Part shown: one piece after another, positions 25,567-35,037 of the stretch
How the letters are laid out: every line of letters starts with the position of its first letter
How positions within the stretch are numbered: the stretch's first letter is position 1
Source: Cryomorphaceae bacterium
Lineage (GTDB): Bacteria > Bacteroidota > Bacteroidia > Flavobacteriales_D > Crocinitomicaceae
Reading direction: 5' to 3'
DNA: 64,000 bases
NCBI GenBank assembly: GCA_027490665.1
Contig: JAIXXP010000034.1
Coordinates: forward strand, 29,047 to 93,046
Made by a program: the position numbers and the translations under genes
Notes under the pieces: model-generated
Seen by the model: only the letters and a program-made list of their open reading frames with translations
Database searches by the model: none
What the model was told of the DNA's origin: nothing

Positions 25567-26211
25567 TTAAGATAGGTATTGATGAATTCCAGCTGTGAGC
25601 AATAAGGCAAGCGTAAAGCCAGTATAAACCTCGAGTGGCGTGTGCTTTCTCAAGTATAAACGCGCTGCCATGGTGAGGCCCGCAGCAAGTAAAGCACTCA
25701 GCACCCAAACCAAGCTAAAATGATCTTGCGCACGTGTAAAAACAATTAAAAAACCTAATAAAATACCAGCACCGGCACCGTGTAATGAAATTTTGATCCA
25801 GCGGTTGATCAATAAAAAGATACTCGTAACGGCTACGCCAGATAATGGAAGAGCGTAGAAGTATCTCGGCAAGGTGCCCTCTCCAGCTTTATAAACGAGT
25901 AGAAAGAATAAAACCAAAGAATAAACGAGCATGATCACTAATGGCAAACTGCGCTCTCCCTGACGCTCGATATCAATGGTGCTTATAACTTTAAAGCGGT
26001 GCAAGAGTACAAACGATACACCCGGGGCAACTACACTAAACAAAAAGAAAATGGTAAACAACGCCCATTTACTCTCAATTGGCGCAAAGTACAAACTTGT
26101 CATTTCAAGATCTGTACTGTAGGCCGGTACAAATAAACTAATGAGGATGCCATAGCTAGGCATCAGGAGGGGTAAGAATACCCATGAAAAAAAATGAGAT
26201 AGAAATTTCAT
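25567..26211 (-). CDS. PAP2-like integral membrane protein
   Basis: A 214-residue protein with six or so hydrophobic segments. Two segments recall the PAP2 phosphatase signature: SLHGAGAG (His in the second block) and RLYLRKHTPLEVYTGFTLA (third block with Arg, His, then acidic residue and Gly). The first block (KxxxxxxRP) is not clear, with only RQGERSLP at that place, so activity on lipid or polyprenyl phosphates is uncertain. Homologues in Bacteroidota are often labelled phosphatase PAP2 family. The 4-base overlap (ATGA) with rpoN indicates coupling. Confidence 0.7.
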   Translation of the reverse strand: MKFLSHFFSWVFLPLLMPSYGILISLFVPAYSTDLEMTSLYFAPIESKWALFTIFFLFSVVAPGVSFVLLHRFKVISTIDIERQGERSLPLVIMLVYSLVLFFLLVYKAGEGTLPRYFYALPLSGVAVTSIFLLINRWIKISLHGAGAGILLGFLIVFTRAQDHFSLVWVLSALLAAGLTMAARLYLRKHTPLEVYTGFTLALLLTAGIHQYLS

Positions 26212-27656
26212 AGTTCTTTGCGCATTCTTGCTACTGGAATATTAAGTTGTTCGCGGTATTTAGCCACAGTTCGCCGTGCAATATTATAGCCCTTTTCCTT
26301 AAGTAAGTCCATTAACTTCTCGTCAGTGAGCGGGCTGTGTTTGTCTTCGGCAGCTATGGCATCAGATAAGATTTTCTTTACTTCGCGAGTAGAAACCTCT
26401 TCGCCGCTATCAGTTGATAAAGACTCAGAGAAAAAATACTTCAGAGAAAAAATACCATAATTGGTCTGAACGTACTTTGAATTTGCTACCCTTGACACGG
26501 TTGAAATATCAAGCTCTACCATGTCGGCAATATCTTTTAAAATCATCGGACGTAGCTTGGTTTCATCCCCAGTTAAAAAATAAGCCTCCTGGTATTCGAG
26601 GATGGCGCCCATGGTGAGCAATAAGGTTTGTTGACGTTGTTTGATGGCATCGATGAACCATTTGGCACCATCTAGTTTTTGCTTTACAAATTGAAATGCT
26701 TCTTTATCCGATTTCGAATTTTTAGCTCCCTCAGCATAGCTACGCAACATGTTCTCGTAATCGCGATTGACTTTTAAATCTGGGGCATTTCTGCTGTTCA
26801 AACTCAGTTCTATACGACCTTCATGTTCAAATAAGGTAAAATCCGGAATAATTTGCTGGTGATTTTTCGCGGCCTCTCTCATTGACCCACCGGGCTTTGG
26901 ATTGCAGCGCAAAATTTCATCAATTGCTTCCTTGAGGTCTTGCTCCTCTATTTCTAATTTTTTAGCAATACGCTCGTAGTGCTTTTTGGTGAATTCCTCG
27001 AAGAAGTTTTCGACAATTTTAAGAGCCGTAAAGCGCACTATATCGCCATCTTGTTTGCGGCGCAATTGCAACAACAAGCACTCTTGTAAATTTCTAGCAC
27101 CCACACCTGCTGGTTCTAGTTCTTGAACCAACTCAAGCACTGTGCCCACTTCTTTTTCTGTAGCTTCTATGTTCATAGAAAAAGCGAGGTCGTCTACAAT
27201 GGCGTCAATGGCACGATTGAGGTAGCCTGATTCATCTAGGTTACCAATAATGAGATCTGCAATCACAAATTGCTTTTCATCAAGGTAAAGCAAATGGAGC
27301 TGTTCGGTAAGGCGCTCTTGAAAAGTTTGTTCACCAGATAAAGGAATGACCCGCTCTTCGTCGTCTTTAGACTGATTGTTAGCTTGGGTCTTGTAATCAG
27401 CTACGTCGTCGTCTAGGTAGTCAGAAATGTCAAAATCGTTGTCGTCGTCGGAATCATCGGAATCGAAGTCGTCTTGGTTGTCAAAATCATCCTCTTCAAA
27501 CTCTTGACCTTCTTCTAAGGCTGGGTTTTCTTCCAATTCTTGCTTGATGCGTTGATCGAGCTCCATAGTTGGAACCTGCAACAATTTCATGAGCTGAATT
27601 TGTTGAGGCGAAAGCCTTTGTTCGAGCTTTTGGATGAGTTGTTGACGTAGCGCCAT
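26208..27656 (-). CDS. rpoN: RNA polymerase sigma-54 factor
   Basis: Sigma-54 directs RNA polymerase to -24/-12 promoters and needs an AAA+ activator. The 482-residue product has the Gln/Leu-rich activator-interaction region at the start (SPQQIQLMKLLQVPT), an acidic linker (about 50-100, strongly Asp-rich), the core-binding domain (AGVGARNLQECLLLQL), the HTH region (DISTVSRVANSKYV) and the RpoN box ARRTVAKYRE near the C-terminus. No sigma-54 activator lies in the window. It is fourth in a seven-gene unit, between the omp28-like gene (shared base at 27656) and the PAP2-like gene. Confidence 0.97.
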   Translation of the reverse strand: MALRQQLIQKLEQRLSPQQIQLMKLLQVPTMELDQRIKQELEENPALEEGQEFEEDDFDNQDDFDSDDSDDDNDFDISDYLDDDVADYKTQANNQSKDDEERVIPLSGEQTFQERLTEQLHLLYLDEKQFVIADLIIGNLDESGYLNRAIDAIVDDLAFSMNIEATEKEVGTVLELVQELEPAGVGARNLQECLLLQLRRKQDGDIVRFTALKIVENFFEEFTKKHYERIAKKLEIEEQDLKEAIDEILRCNPKPGGSMREAAKNHQQIIPDFTLFEHEGRIELSLNSRNAPDLKVNRDYENMLRSYAEGAKNSKSDKEAFQFVKQKLDGAKWFIDAIKQRQQTLLLTMGAILEYQEAYFLTGDETKLRPMILKDIADMVELDISTVSRVANSKYVQTNYGIFSLKYFFSESLSTDSGEEVSTREVKKILSDAIAAEDKHSPLTDEKLMDLLKEKGYNIARRTVAKYREQLNIPVARMRKEL

Positions 27657-28597
27657 TATTCAATCTTCTGTTTGATCACTTGGTAAACTTCAAGTGTGGT
27701 CATGTCATAGACGTAAATCAAGACATGCATATTTTCGGCATTGTAGTTGCCATCGAGTTGGTTTGGCACTACAAAACTGTAATTGACATAGTACTTTCCA
27801 TTGTTGAGGTCTGCAGCCGTTAACTGACGACCAAAAGGCATGTTATTGAGGTTTTTTCGGTGAATGTCTCTATGAATATAGTTGTGATTGTGCGAGTTAT
27901 CAGACATTTTTTGATCACCCACCAAGGAATCTTCGAGTAAATAGGCCACAATACCTAACTCATTGGTTAATGTTTGGTCAATTTTGTCGATTTCCACATG
28001 TAAAAAAGCGCCCTTTGTGCTCGGATAATAATTGAGATCTGCTTGTAAATTGACCTTCAAGTTGTTTTCAGAAAGTAAAGTGCTCGTCATGGAAGACCAC
28101 TGACCAGGACTCTGAAAAATATTGCCGCCATTTGTTACACGACTAACTGGGCCTCTAGGGTTACCAACAAATCCGCCATCGTTGGTGCCGAACCAAGTGC
28201 CGATAAACAAGCCGTCAGGATTTGTAAAATCTAGGGTGTACTCAGCATCTACGCTTTGAAAGTCTCCAATGCCATCTACGCCAGCATGAATAGATGCAAC
28301 ATGTACCCTTCCAGGATTGGCTAGCTGTAATTGATGAGCAAGATCCGCAGCAGCGGGGCAGAAAATACATTTATGACCCGTAAAATCTTCAATCAAAACA
28401 TTTCTATCAGTATTGGTATTTGCTGTAAATGTGGGCCATTTATTGGCAAGATAATCTGACCAATTGCCGGGATAAAGCGTTGTATCAAGCTCTAGATTAA
28501 CTACAGGTGGATACGGATTGGCCACGCGGTCGCATGAAGGCAATAAGTAAAGACCAAAGGCGATGGCAAACGCTATAAAAAGAATTCCTTTTTTCAT
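27656..28597 (-). CDS. Omp28-like lipoprotein with thioredoxin-fold CxxC
   Basis: A 313-residue protein with a lipoprotein signal (lipobox LPSC, Cys22). The middle resembles Omp28-related outer-membrane proteins of Bacteroidota. A thioredoxin-like start is seen in LIEDFTGHKCIFCP with Cys77 and Cys80, followed by a helix and the VHVASIHAG strand. The second half is beta-rich and ends VYQVIKQKI. The family's role is unknown; the CxxC pair suggests thiol-disulfide chemistry at the outer membrane. It is one base downstream of the barrel gene and directly precedes rpoN on the same strand. Confidence 0.85.
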   Translation of the reverse strand: MKKGILFIAFAIAFGLYLLPSCDRVANPYPPVVNLELDTTLYPGNWSDYLANKWPTFTANTNTDRNVLIEDFTGHKCIFCPAAADLAHQLQLANPGRVHVASIHAGVDGIGDFQSVDAEYTLDFTNPDGLFIGTWFGTNDGGFVGNPRGPVSRVTNGGNIFQSPGQWSSMTSTLLSENNLKVNLQADLNYYPSTKGAFLHVEIDKIDQTLTNELGIVAYLLEDSLVGDQKMSDNSHNHNYIHRDIHRKNLNNMPFGRQLTAADLNNGKYYVNYSFVVPNQLDGNYNAENMHVLIYVYDMTTLEVYQVIKQKIE

Positions 28598-28598
28598 A

Positions 28599-30260
28599 TT
28601 AAAAACTATGCGTTAAATTGATCATGAGGCCATTGTTGGCTGGTACTGGTCTACAAACCCCTCCTACACAAAACAAACCAGCGCGTTGGCGTCCATAAGA
28701 AACAGTTAGACGCGTCGCATCTTTAATGTAACCGCAAGTCACAATTGGGTAATTAACCCTTTTGCTAAGGTCGTCGTTGCCATAGTTGTACTGGTTCATT
28801 GCAGAAAAGAACCATCCCGGAGAAATAGTGTATTCGACAAGAGCAGTTGCCCAATCGCCCTTATCGTTAATCCCCTCTTCATTTCTTTGAACCCACATGC
28901 CTTGAAGCTCCCAGCGCAATGCATGGTGCGCATTGATTTTGTAGGTTCCTTCTAAGACGGCAATGCGCGCATGAATAATACCTTTCGCATCGCTCACTTT
29001 AACGACATCATTGTTGATTTTGATATCATAATAACTGAAAATTCCACTCCACTGTTTATTGAATTTTTTAGTGATATTGAAATTGATGTCTTGCCAATAC
29101 AAGCTATCACTCATTGCAAAAGGACGCGTATGATAAACAACCCTTGATGAATCATTGAGGTCAATGTCTTTCATGGTTTGCTCAGGGCGAAACGTTGTAG
29201 AATAGTTGAGGCCAACGGTTGTTCCATATTTGCCCCCGAGTGTTGATCCTTTCTTAAATGTATAGAGTAAGTCTCCCTGATACGCGACTTCTCCCATTGG
29301 CTGAGTAGCATACGGATAAAGTGTAGCAACGAGATTATAGGTATGCGTTTTGTTCAAAGAAGGCAAAAAATTAATCAATAAATCTTGTAAATCTTTGGTG
29401 CGATCCGAACGGAAACTCATGTTGTCTACAGATTTACCGGACAAGAGAATGCCAAGACCTTTTTTGGTATAACGCAAATTAAAGATGGCTGCATGGCCGT
29501 AATTGTAGATATATTGGTTGTCAGAAGAAGGATCTTGCTCTTTTTGAATGAACTCTCCATCGGCATAAAAATTACCGTAAGTGAGTTTTACTCTTCCTCC
29601 ATAAGCACCTACATTTTGTGGTAAAACCCAATCGGGATTGTCGTCTTCTTGAAATTTACTCACAAAAGAAGCACCGAGAACGACATCAAGTTTTTTATCT
29701 TTAAGAAAGCTCAAACCTTCGTTGAGGTGCCATTCTGCGTCGGTTCCACGAACCAAGCCTGCACCGTGCACAATTTGACCTTGTTGAAAAGACAAGCGCT
29801 GTGTGCCATAAACTCCTTTGACCACAAATCCTTTACCTGGGCGCAAAACGATGCGCATTCCGTCGAGTAAATTATCATAACCCAAATTGCGGTCTTCGTA
29901 GGTTCTGAGCGCTAAACCGGTACCAAACTGTTCGTAAAAAGTACCAAGCGTAACATCCACAAAATCATTTTGGTAACCCACATAACGCATGCCGATTCCT
30001 GTACCATCAAAACGGTTTGGATAACCTTGAATCCGCGGCAAATAAGACTCAAAACGCATACCTGCCTTGAAATTTCCTTGGGTGTAAAAGACATTCATGT
30101 ATGAATTCATCAGGCCTTTTTGAACGGGCTGCTTGGCATTAATAATGCTATCCTCGTTAAGGTATTGGAATACAGTTTCCATATTGCCTGTGATATTGCC
30201 TTGTGCAAAAGCAACCTGACTGAGCAACAATAAACTGAAGAGCGTGCGCAAATTTTTCAT
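28599..30260 (-). CDS. outer-membrane beta-barrel protein, DUF6029-like
   Basis: A 553-residue protein with a signal peptide (about 1-19, ends AFAQ). The rest is made of alternating amphipathic strands with many Tyr, Phe and Gly and ends in a terminal aromatic (INLTHSF), as expected of an outer-membrane barrel. The N-terminal GNITGNMETVFQYL and the body match what I recall of the DUF6029 family in Bacteroidota. Function unknown. It is flanked, within 1-3 bases, by a TlpA-like protein and the Omp28-like thioredoxin-fold lipoprotein, which suggests the three work together. Confidence 0.82.
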   Translation of the reverse strand: MKNLRTLFSLLLLSQVAFAQGNITGNMETVFQYLNEDSIINAKQPVQKGLMNSYMNVFYTQGNFKAGMRFESYLPRIQGYPNRFDGTGIGMRYVGYQNDFVDVTLGTFYEQFGTGLALRTYEDRNLGYDNLLDGMRIVLRPGKGFVVKGVYGTQRLSFQQGQIVHGAGLVRGTDAEWHLNEGLSFLKDKKLDVVLGASFVSKFQEDDNPDWVLPQNVGAYGGRVKLTYGNFYADGEFIQKEQDPSSDNQYIYNYGHAAIFNLRYTKKGLGILLSGKSVDNMSFRSDRTKDLQDLLINFLPSLNKTHTYNLVATLYPYATQPMGEVAYQGDLLYTFKKGSTLGGKYGTTVGLNYSTTFRPEQTMKDIDLNDSSRVVYHTRPFAMSDSLYWQDINFNITKKFNKQWSGIFSYYDIKINNDVVKVSDAKGIIHARIAVLEGTYKINAHHALRWELQGMWVQRNEEGINDKGDWATALVEYTISPGWFFSAMNQYNYGNDDLSKRVNYPIVTCGYIKDATRLTVSYGRQRAGLFCVGGVCRPVPANNGLMINLTHSF

Positions 30261-30263
30261 GTA

Positions 30264-30782
30264 TTATTTTTCGCTCAATTTGAGTAATTCTTGATAAAGC
30301 TTTTCTTCGTCGCCCGGAGCGTAATTATTGTGGGAGTAAACAATGACGCCATTTTTATCTACTAAAAAAGTATGCGGAACGTTATTGACGCCCATTGCGC
30401 GCTTGAAATCCCAGTTTGGATCCATGAGAACTGTGTAGTCCCAAGCTTTGCCATTTACATACACTGGCACTTGACTTTTCGTTTTTTCGTCGTCAATTGC
30501 AATTGCAACTAAAGTGACACCAGTTTCTTCAACCCACTCTTCATATACCTCATGAATTGTATTTAGTTCTTTTTTACATGGCGCACACCAAGTAGCCCAA
30601 AAGCTAATAATTACAGGGCCGTTAGTTGTCAATTCAGAGGTATTGACAGCCTTTCCAGACATATCGACCAACTTGACCGCTGGTACTTTTTTCTGACTAA
30701 GGGATGTTTCAACGTTAGGTTCTTGGGCAGAAACTGCAAGTGTGAAAGAACCGAATAATAGGAGTAAAAATAATTTTTTCAT
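30264..30782 (-). CDS. TlpA-like periplasmic thioredoxin
   Basis: A 172-residue exported thioredoxin-like protein. Signal peptide about 1-20 (ends VSAQ). The redox motif is FWATWCAPCKKEL with Cys66 and Cys69; VLMDPNWDF and the cis-Pro segment NNVPHTFLVDKNG complete the fold. TlpA/ResA proteins reduce disulfides in the periplasm. The start at 30782 was chosen because it begins the signal peptide; the open frame to 30851 runs through the promoter box at 30824-30831. First gene of the seven-gene unit, 3 bases ahead of the barrel gene. Confidence 0.92.
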   Translation of the reverse strand: MKKLFLLLLFGSFTLAVSAQEPNVETSLSQKKVPAVKLVDMSGKAVNTSELTTNGPVIISFWATWCAPCKKELNTIHEVYEEWVEETGVTLVAIAIDDEKTKSQVPVYVNGKAWDYTVLMDPNWDFKRAMGVNNVPHTFLVDKNGVIVYSHNNYAPGDEEKLYQELLKLSEK

Positions 30783-30823
30783 GATTTGAATTTTCGTCGG
30801 CAAGACAAAAACCTTGCCGAATT

Positions 30824-30852
30824 CAAAAGTAAGAAAAAAGCAGCTATGCAAA
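30824..30852 (-). promoter_or_regulatory. promoter of the tlpA-like to TPR seven-gene unit
   Basis: On the minus strand: TTTG (30849-30852, in a T-rich run), a 17-base spacer, then TACTTTTG (30824-30831), an exact TAnnTTTG. Both parts and the spacing fit the Bacteroidota housekeeping promoter. Expected transcription start is near 30818, about 36 bases before the ATG. Confidence 0.62.
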
Positions 30853-30914
30853 AAATGGCTTAAATTTTGATAAGTGCGGTGAAAAGCTTATTTTTGAACA
30901 AATACATACTTTCA

Positions 30915-31667
30915 ATGAAAGCCTTATTTCTATCTCTTCTCTGCACTATCGGTTTTGCAAACTTTGCGCAAAACAATATTGTCATTCACCTCGACGGTCA
31001 AACTACGGATATTTCAGGTCAAACACATACCGTCCTCGCGCCGTCTTCCGCTTCATTTGATGTCCCTTTTGACGTCGTCAACAACACCGGTTCTTCTGCG
31101 CAATGGCGCATTACCCGCAAACAACTTAGCGTTCCCACTGGTTGGACCGACGCTTTGTGCTGGGGTCACTCCACGGATCCTTTTGGCGGCACCTGCTATT
31201 CTTCTGGTCAAATGAACTCAAACCCTTGGACAACACCAGGATCTCAAGCTGTGCTATTTGCAATCAACGACGGCGAGTACGGCAAAATGAAAGTTTCTAT
31301 CGATGTTGAAGACAACACATTTGGTCAGGCACACTACCGTTATTACATCACAACTAACGGCTTAACGATGTTAGACTCCGTTGATCTTGTTGTAGACTAC
31401 ATCGCTGCGGTAAAACCGGTGGTTAAAGAAGAAATCAGCATTACTGTTGCGCCGAATCCAAGCACGGAATACGTAAATATCCAATTTACTGGTGTGGAGC
31501 AGTTACAGTTAAAAATGGTAGACGCACTCGGAAATGTTATTACCCGCGAAGTGCTCACTTCTAATAGAAAAATCAACGTAAGCGACCTCAATAGCGGTAT
31601 TTACTTTTTGGTTTTTGAAGCTCCTGGCTCAAAAAGTATCACGCGCAAATTGGTTGTAAGACACTAA
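30915..31667 (+). CDS. small secreted protein with T9SS type A sorting domain
   Basis: A 250-residue secreted protein. Signal peptide about 1-19 (ends NFAQ); ATG 30915 was chosen because it starts that signal. The body (about 20-165) is beta-rich with a Cys pair (LCWGHSTDPFGGTCYSS) and looks like an Ig-like fold (FDVPFDVVNNTGSSAQWRI). The T9SS type A domain begins near 172 (VAPNPSTEYVNIQF) and ends SITRKLVVRH. No enzyme motif seen. It shares one base with the rnr start, an odd pairing of a secreted protein with an RNase that suggests one transcript. Confidence 0.85.
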   Translation: MKALFLSLLCTIGFANFAQNNIVIHLDGQTTDISGQTHTVLAPSSASFDVPFDVVNNTGSSAQWRITRKQLSVPTGWTDALCWGHSTDPFGGTCYSSGQMNSNPWTTPGSQAVLFAINDGEYGKMKVSIDVEDNTFGQAHYRYYITTNGLTMLDSVDLVVDYIAAVKPVVKEEISITVAPNPSTEYVNIQFTGVEQLQLKMVDALGNVITREVLTSNRKINVSDLNSGIYFLVFEAPGSKSITRKLVVRH

Positions 31668-33814
31668 TGTCAAAACGTAAACCTAAAGCACCAGCAGCTC
31701 AAGCACCTAGAAAAAAAGCAGGCATTACCACAATGGTGATGCGCATTTTTGAACAAAATCCTGGCGTTGAGCTTACCCACAAACAAATTTCAACTTTACT
31801 CGACGCCCGCGATGGTCGTTCGCGGCAAGTTGTTTTTGACTCCCTTAGTGTACTTGCCAACAAAAAAGCAATACTCCGAATCAACCACCATACCTACAAA
31901 CTTGCTGGTTCCGATTCGCTTTTAGAAGGAACCATTTCAATCACCCAACGAGGTGCTGGTTTTGTAACCGTTCAAGGACACCCAAGAGACATCTACATCG
32001 GGCCATCTAACGTTGGGCAAGCACTCCATGGCGACACAGTCAAGGTGCGCATATTTAAGCAAGGTTCTAGCCGCGACGAAGGCGCTGTCACAGAAGTAAC
32101 TGAGCGCGATCGAATTCAGTTTGTCGGTACCATTCAAATACGCAACAACGATGCGCTAATGGTTCCAGATAACGCGCGTTCTGGGGTTGAAATCAAGATT
32201 CCTATCGACAAACTCAACGGTGCCCAGCACGGCGAAAAAGCATTAGTAAAAATTACCATTTGGCCTAAAAGTGCAGAAAGACCTTATGGTGAAGTACTTG
32301 TAAGGCTTGGTAAGTCAGGCAGCAACGAAACCGAGATGCTGTCTATTCTTTACAATCAAGGCATCAATCCTGTTTTCCCCGATGCAGTCATGGCTGAAGC
32401 CGAACTCATTGGTATAGATCTAGATCCTAAAGAAGTAGCACAAAGACGCGACTTCCGCCCCATACTTACCTTTACAATTGACCCTTTCGACGCCAAGGAC
32501 TTTGACGACGCCATTTCTTTTCAAAATTTGGAAAACGGGCATTTTGAAGTTGGGGTGCACATCGCAGATGTCAGTCATTACGTGCGGCCTGGCTCAGCCA
32601 TGGATCAAGAAGCGCTCTTGCGTTCCAATTCCGTTTATTTAGTAGATCGCGTAGTTCCCATGCTTCCTGAACAGCTCAGTAATTTAGCCTGCTCATTGCG
32701 CCCACACGAAGACAAATTTGCTTTTTCTGCAGTATTTGAACTAGATGACACCGGTAAAATCTATAAAGAATGGTACGGCAAAACCGTCATTCACTCCGAC
32801 CGTCGCTACACCTATGAAGAGGCGCAAGAAATTTTAGAGGGCAAGTCCGGTGATCACGAGGCAATTCTTAGAAAAATTGATGCGCTCGCCAAAATTTACC
32901 GAACAAAGCGTCTTAAACACGGTGCGCTTAGTATTGAATCGGAAGAAATGCGCTTTAAACTCGACGAAGAAGGCAACCCAGCTGGTGTCGTAATCAAAAC
33001 TTCCAAAGACGCGCACAAACTCATTGAAGAATTCATGTTGTTGGCCAATAGAAAGGTGGCCGAATTCCTTTCTCCCAAAAAGAACGAGAAAGCGAACTTT
33101 CCCATGATTTATCGTGTCCACGATACGCCAGACCCTTCTAAAATGGAGCTTTTTGCAGTGTTTATTGAAAAATTCGGACACAAAGTTGACATCAACGACC
33201 CACTCAATATCGCCAAAAACCTCAACGAGTTATTTGAAGAAATTCGTTCAGAAAACGAGTTTTCTTTGGTGCAATCAATGGCCATCCGCTCAATGGCGAA
33301 AGCAAGCTATGACACCGTCAATATCGGACACTACGGCCTCGCTTTTAAACATTATTCGCACTTTACTTCTCCCATCAGACGTTACGCCGATTTAGTGGTG
33401 CACCGCATTTTGCAAGAAGAGCTCACCACCAAAAAACATAAATACGGTGGAGAACTCGGAGCTATTTGCCAGCGCATATCTAAAAACGAACGAAAAGCAG
33501 CTGAAGCCGAGAGAGAGTCTACGAAATTCTTCCAATCACTTTATGCCATGGAATTTGTAGGCGAAGTTTTTGAAGGTACAATATCAGGAATTGCCGAACA
33601 CGGTATGTTTGTCAGGATGGATGAAAACTATTGCGAAGGGATGGTTCCAATGATGGCCATTCCTGGTGACCGCTTCTATTTTGACCAAGAAAAGTTTCAG
33701 TTAGTGGGCTCCAAAACCAAGCGCACCTACCAATTTGGTGACCGCGTCAAAGTACGCATAGATCAAGTGAGCACCAAAAAACGACAAATAGACCTAGATT
33801 TAGTTGTTGGTTAA
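31667..33814 (+). CDS. rnr: ribonuclease R
   Basis: RNase R is a processive 3'-5' exoribonuclease that degrades structured RNA. Order in the 715-residue product: an N-terminal winged-helix region (about 15-75), two cold-shock OB domains (GAGFVTVQGHPRDIYIG; later GEVLVRLGKSG), the RNB catalytic domain with DPFDAKDFDDAISF and its metal-binding Asp residues, YTHFTSPIRRYADLVVHR-like segment (HFTSPIRRYAD), and a C-terminal S1 domain (GTISGIAEHGMFV). Length fits the family. No lysine-rich tail of note. ATG overlaps the preceding stop by one base. Confidence 0.97.
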   Translation: MSKRKPKAPAAQAPRKKAGITTMVMRIFEQNPGVELTHKQISTLLDARDGRSRQVVFDSLSVLANKKAILRINHHTYKLAGSDSLLEGTISITQRGAGFVTVQGHPRDIYIGPSNVGQALHGDTVKVRIFKQGSSRDEGAVTEVTERDRIQFVGTIQIRNNDALMVPDNARSGVEIKIPIDKLNGAQHGEKALVKITIWPKSAERPYGEVLVRLGKSGSNETEMLSILYNQGINPVFPDAVMAEAELIGIDLDPKEVAQRRDFRPILTFTIDPFDAKDFDDAISFQNLENGHFEVGVHIADVSHYVRPGSAMDQEALLRSNSVYLVDRVVPMLPEQLSNLACSLRPHEDKFAFSAVFELDDTGKIYKEWYGKTVIHSDRRYTYEEAQEILEGKSGDHEAILRKIDALAKIYRTKRLKHGALSIESEEMRFKLDEEGNPAGVVIKTSKDAHKLIEEFMLLANRKVAEFLSPKKNEKANFPMIYRVHDTPDPSKMELFAVFIEKFGHKVDINDPLNIAKNLNELFEEIRSENEFSLVQSMAIRSMAKASYDTVNIGHYGLAFKHYSHFTSPIRRYADLVVHRILQEELTTKKHKYGGELGAICQRISKNERKAAEAERESTKFFQSLYAMEFVGEVFEGTISGIAEHGMFVRMDENYCEGMVPMMAIPGDRFYFDQEKFQLVGSKTKRTYQFGDRVKVRIDQVSTKKRQIDLDLVVG

Positions 33815-33849
33815 GCGGCTCTTTTTTCAAGCGCAACCTCAATAAATAC

Positions 33850-35037
33850 CTAGTACAAGAAGTTATTGTAGGGATATCTTACTTTAAAAATTGCTTTTAC
33901 TTCTTCGTAAAGAACATCTTTGAGTTCCTCTATATTTTCTTTGTCTGTGGCGGAAATAAAAACACATTTCGTTTTACCCATTTTTGACATCCAGGATTTT
34001 TTCAAGGATTCTAGCGTACGAATGTCTTCTTCGGGTTCGTTTAGCTCAGCTAAAGGTGGTTGATATGCATCTATTTTATTAAAAACAATGATAGTTGGCT
34101 TCTCTTTGTTGTCAATTTCATTGAGCGTCTCGTTCACAACCTCGAATTGCTCTTCAAAATTAGGGTGAGCGATATCCAAGACGTGCACAAGTAAATCTGC
34201 CTCACGTACCTCATCTAGGGTAGACTTGAAAGACTCCATGAGCTGCTGTGGAAGTTTCCGAATAAAACCTACTGTATCGGTTAATAACAACGGCATATTG
34301 TCGATCACCACTTTTCGAACGGTGGTATCGAGCGTTGCAAAAAGCTTGTTTTCGGCAAAGACATCTGATTTTGATAGCATATTCATGATGGTGCTCTTCC
34401 CAACGTTGGTATAGCCCACCAATGCAACACGAACCAATTGGCCGCGGTTGCTGCGTTGCACAGTCATTTGCTTGTCAATTTCGCGCAAACGTTCTTTCAT
34501 AAGCGCTATGCGTTGCTGAATGATGCGGCGATCGGTTTCAATTTGGGATTCACCTGGGCCGCGTAAACCAATACCACCTTTTTGACGCTCAAGGTGGGTC
34601 CACATGCGGGTAAGACGCGGCAACATATATTGCAATTGCGCGAGTTCTACTTGTGTTTTCGCATGGAAAGTTCTTGCACGACTCGCAAAAATATCTAAGA
34701 TAAGAATGGTGCGATCCAAAACTTTACATTCGAGCTCGCGCTCAATATTGCGCAATTGAGAAGGGCTGAGTTCGTCATCGAAGATAATCAGTTCGATGTC
34801 GAGGGCCTTCATGTATTGCTTGATCTCCTCTAGCTTGCCTGTTCCGACGTAAGTGCGCGGATTTGGATAAGGCAGTTTCTGAAAAAACTTTTCAACTGTA
34901 ATAGCTCCTGCTGTTTCAGCCAGGAATTCAAGTTCATCGAGGTGTTCTTGAGCAACCTCTTCTGAGGTTTCAGAAGTGATTACACCTACGAGAACACAGC
35001 GTTCTTCAACGGCATCTACGGTGACGTGTCCTTGCAT
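33850..35037 (-). CDS. hflX: GTPase HflX
   Basis: HflX is a ribosome-binding GTPase that splits stalled or stressed ribosomes. The 395-residue protein has the HflX N-terminal domain (GTGKLEEIKQY, FDDELSPSQLRNIE, DRTILILDIFASRA), the GPGESQIETDRR linker, then the G domain: G1 GYTNVGKST, G3 DTVGFIRKLP, G4 NKID. The start is one base inside the cytochrome gene stop, so it is the last gene of the comF-to-hflX unit. It converges with rnr with a 35-base gap in which no hairpin terminator is seen. Confidence 0.96.
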   Translation of the reverse strand: MQGHVTVDAVEERCVLVGVITSETSEEVAQEHLDELEFLAETAGAITVEKFFQKLPYPNPRTYVGTGKLEEIKQYMKALDIELIIFDDELSPSQLRNIERELECKVLDRTILILDIFASRARTFHAKTQVELAQLQYMLPRLTRMWTHLERQKGGIGLRGPGESQIETDRRIIQQRIALMKERLREIDKQMTVQRSNRGQLVRVALVGYTNVGKSTIMNMLSKSDVFAENKLFATLDTTVRKVVIDNMPLLLTDTVGFIRKLPQQLMESFKSTLDEVREADLLVHVLDIAHPNFEEQFEVVNETLNEIDNKEKPTIIVFNKIDAYQPPLAELNEPEEDIRTLESLKKSWMSKMGKTKCVFISATDKENIEELKDVLYEEVKAIFKVRYPYNNFLY

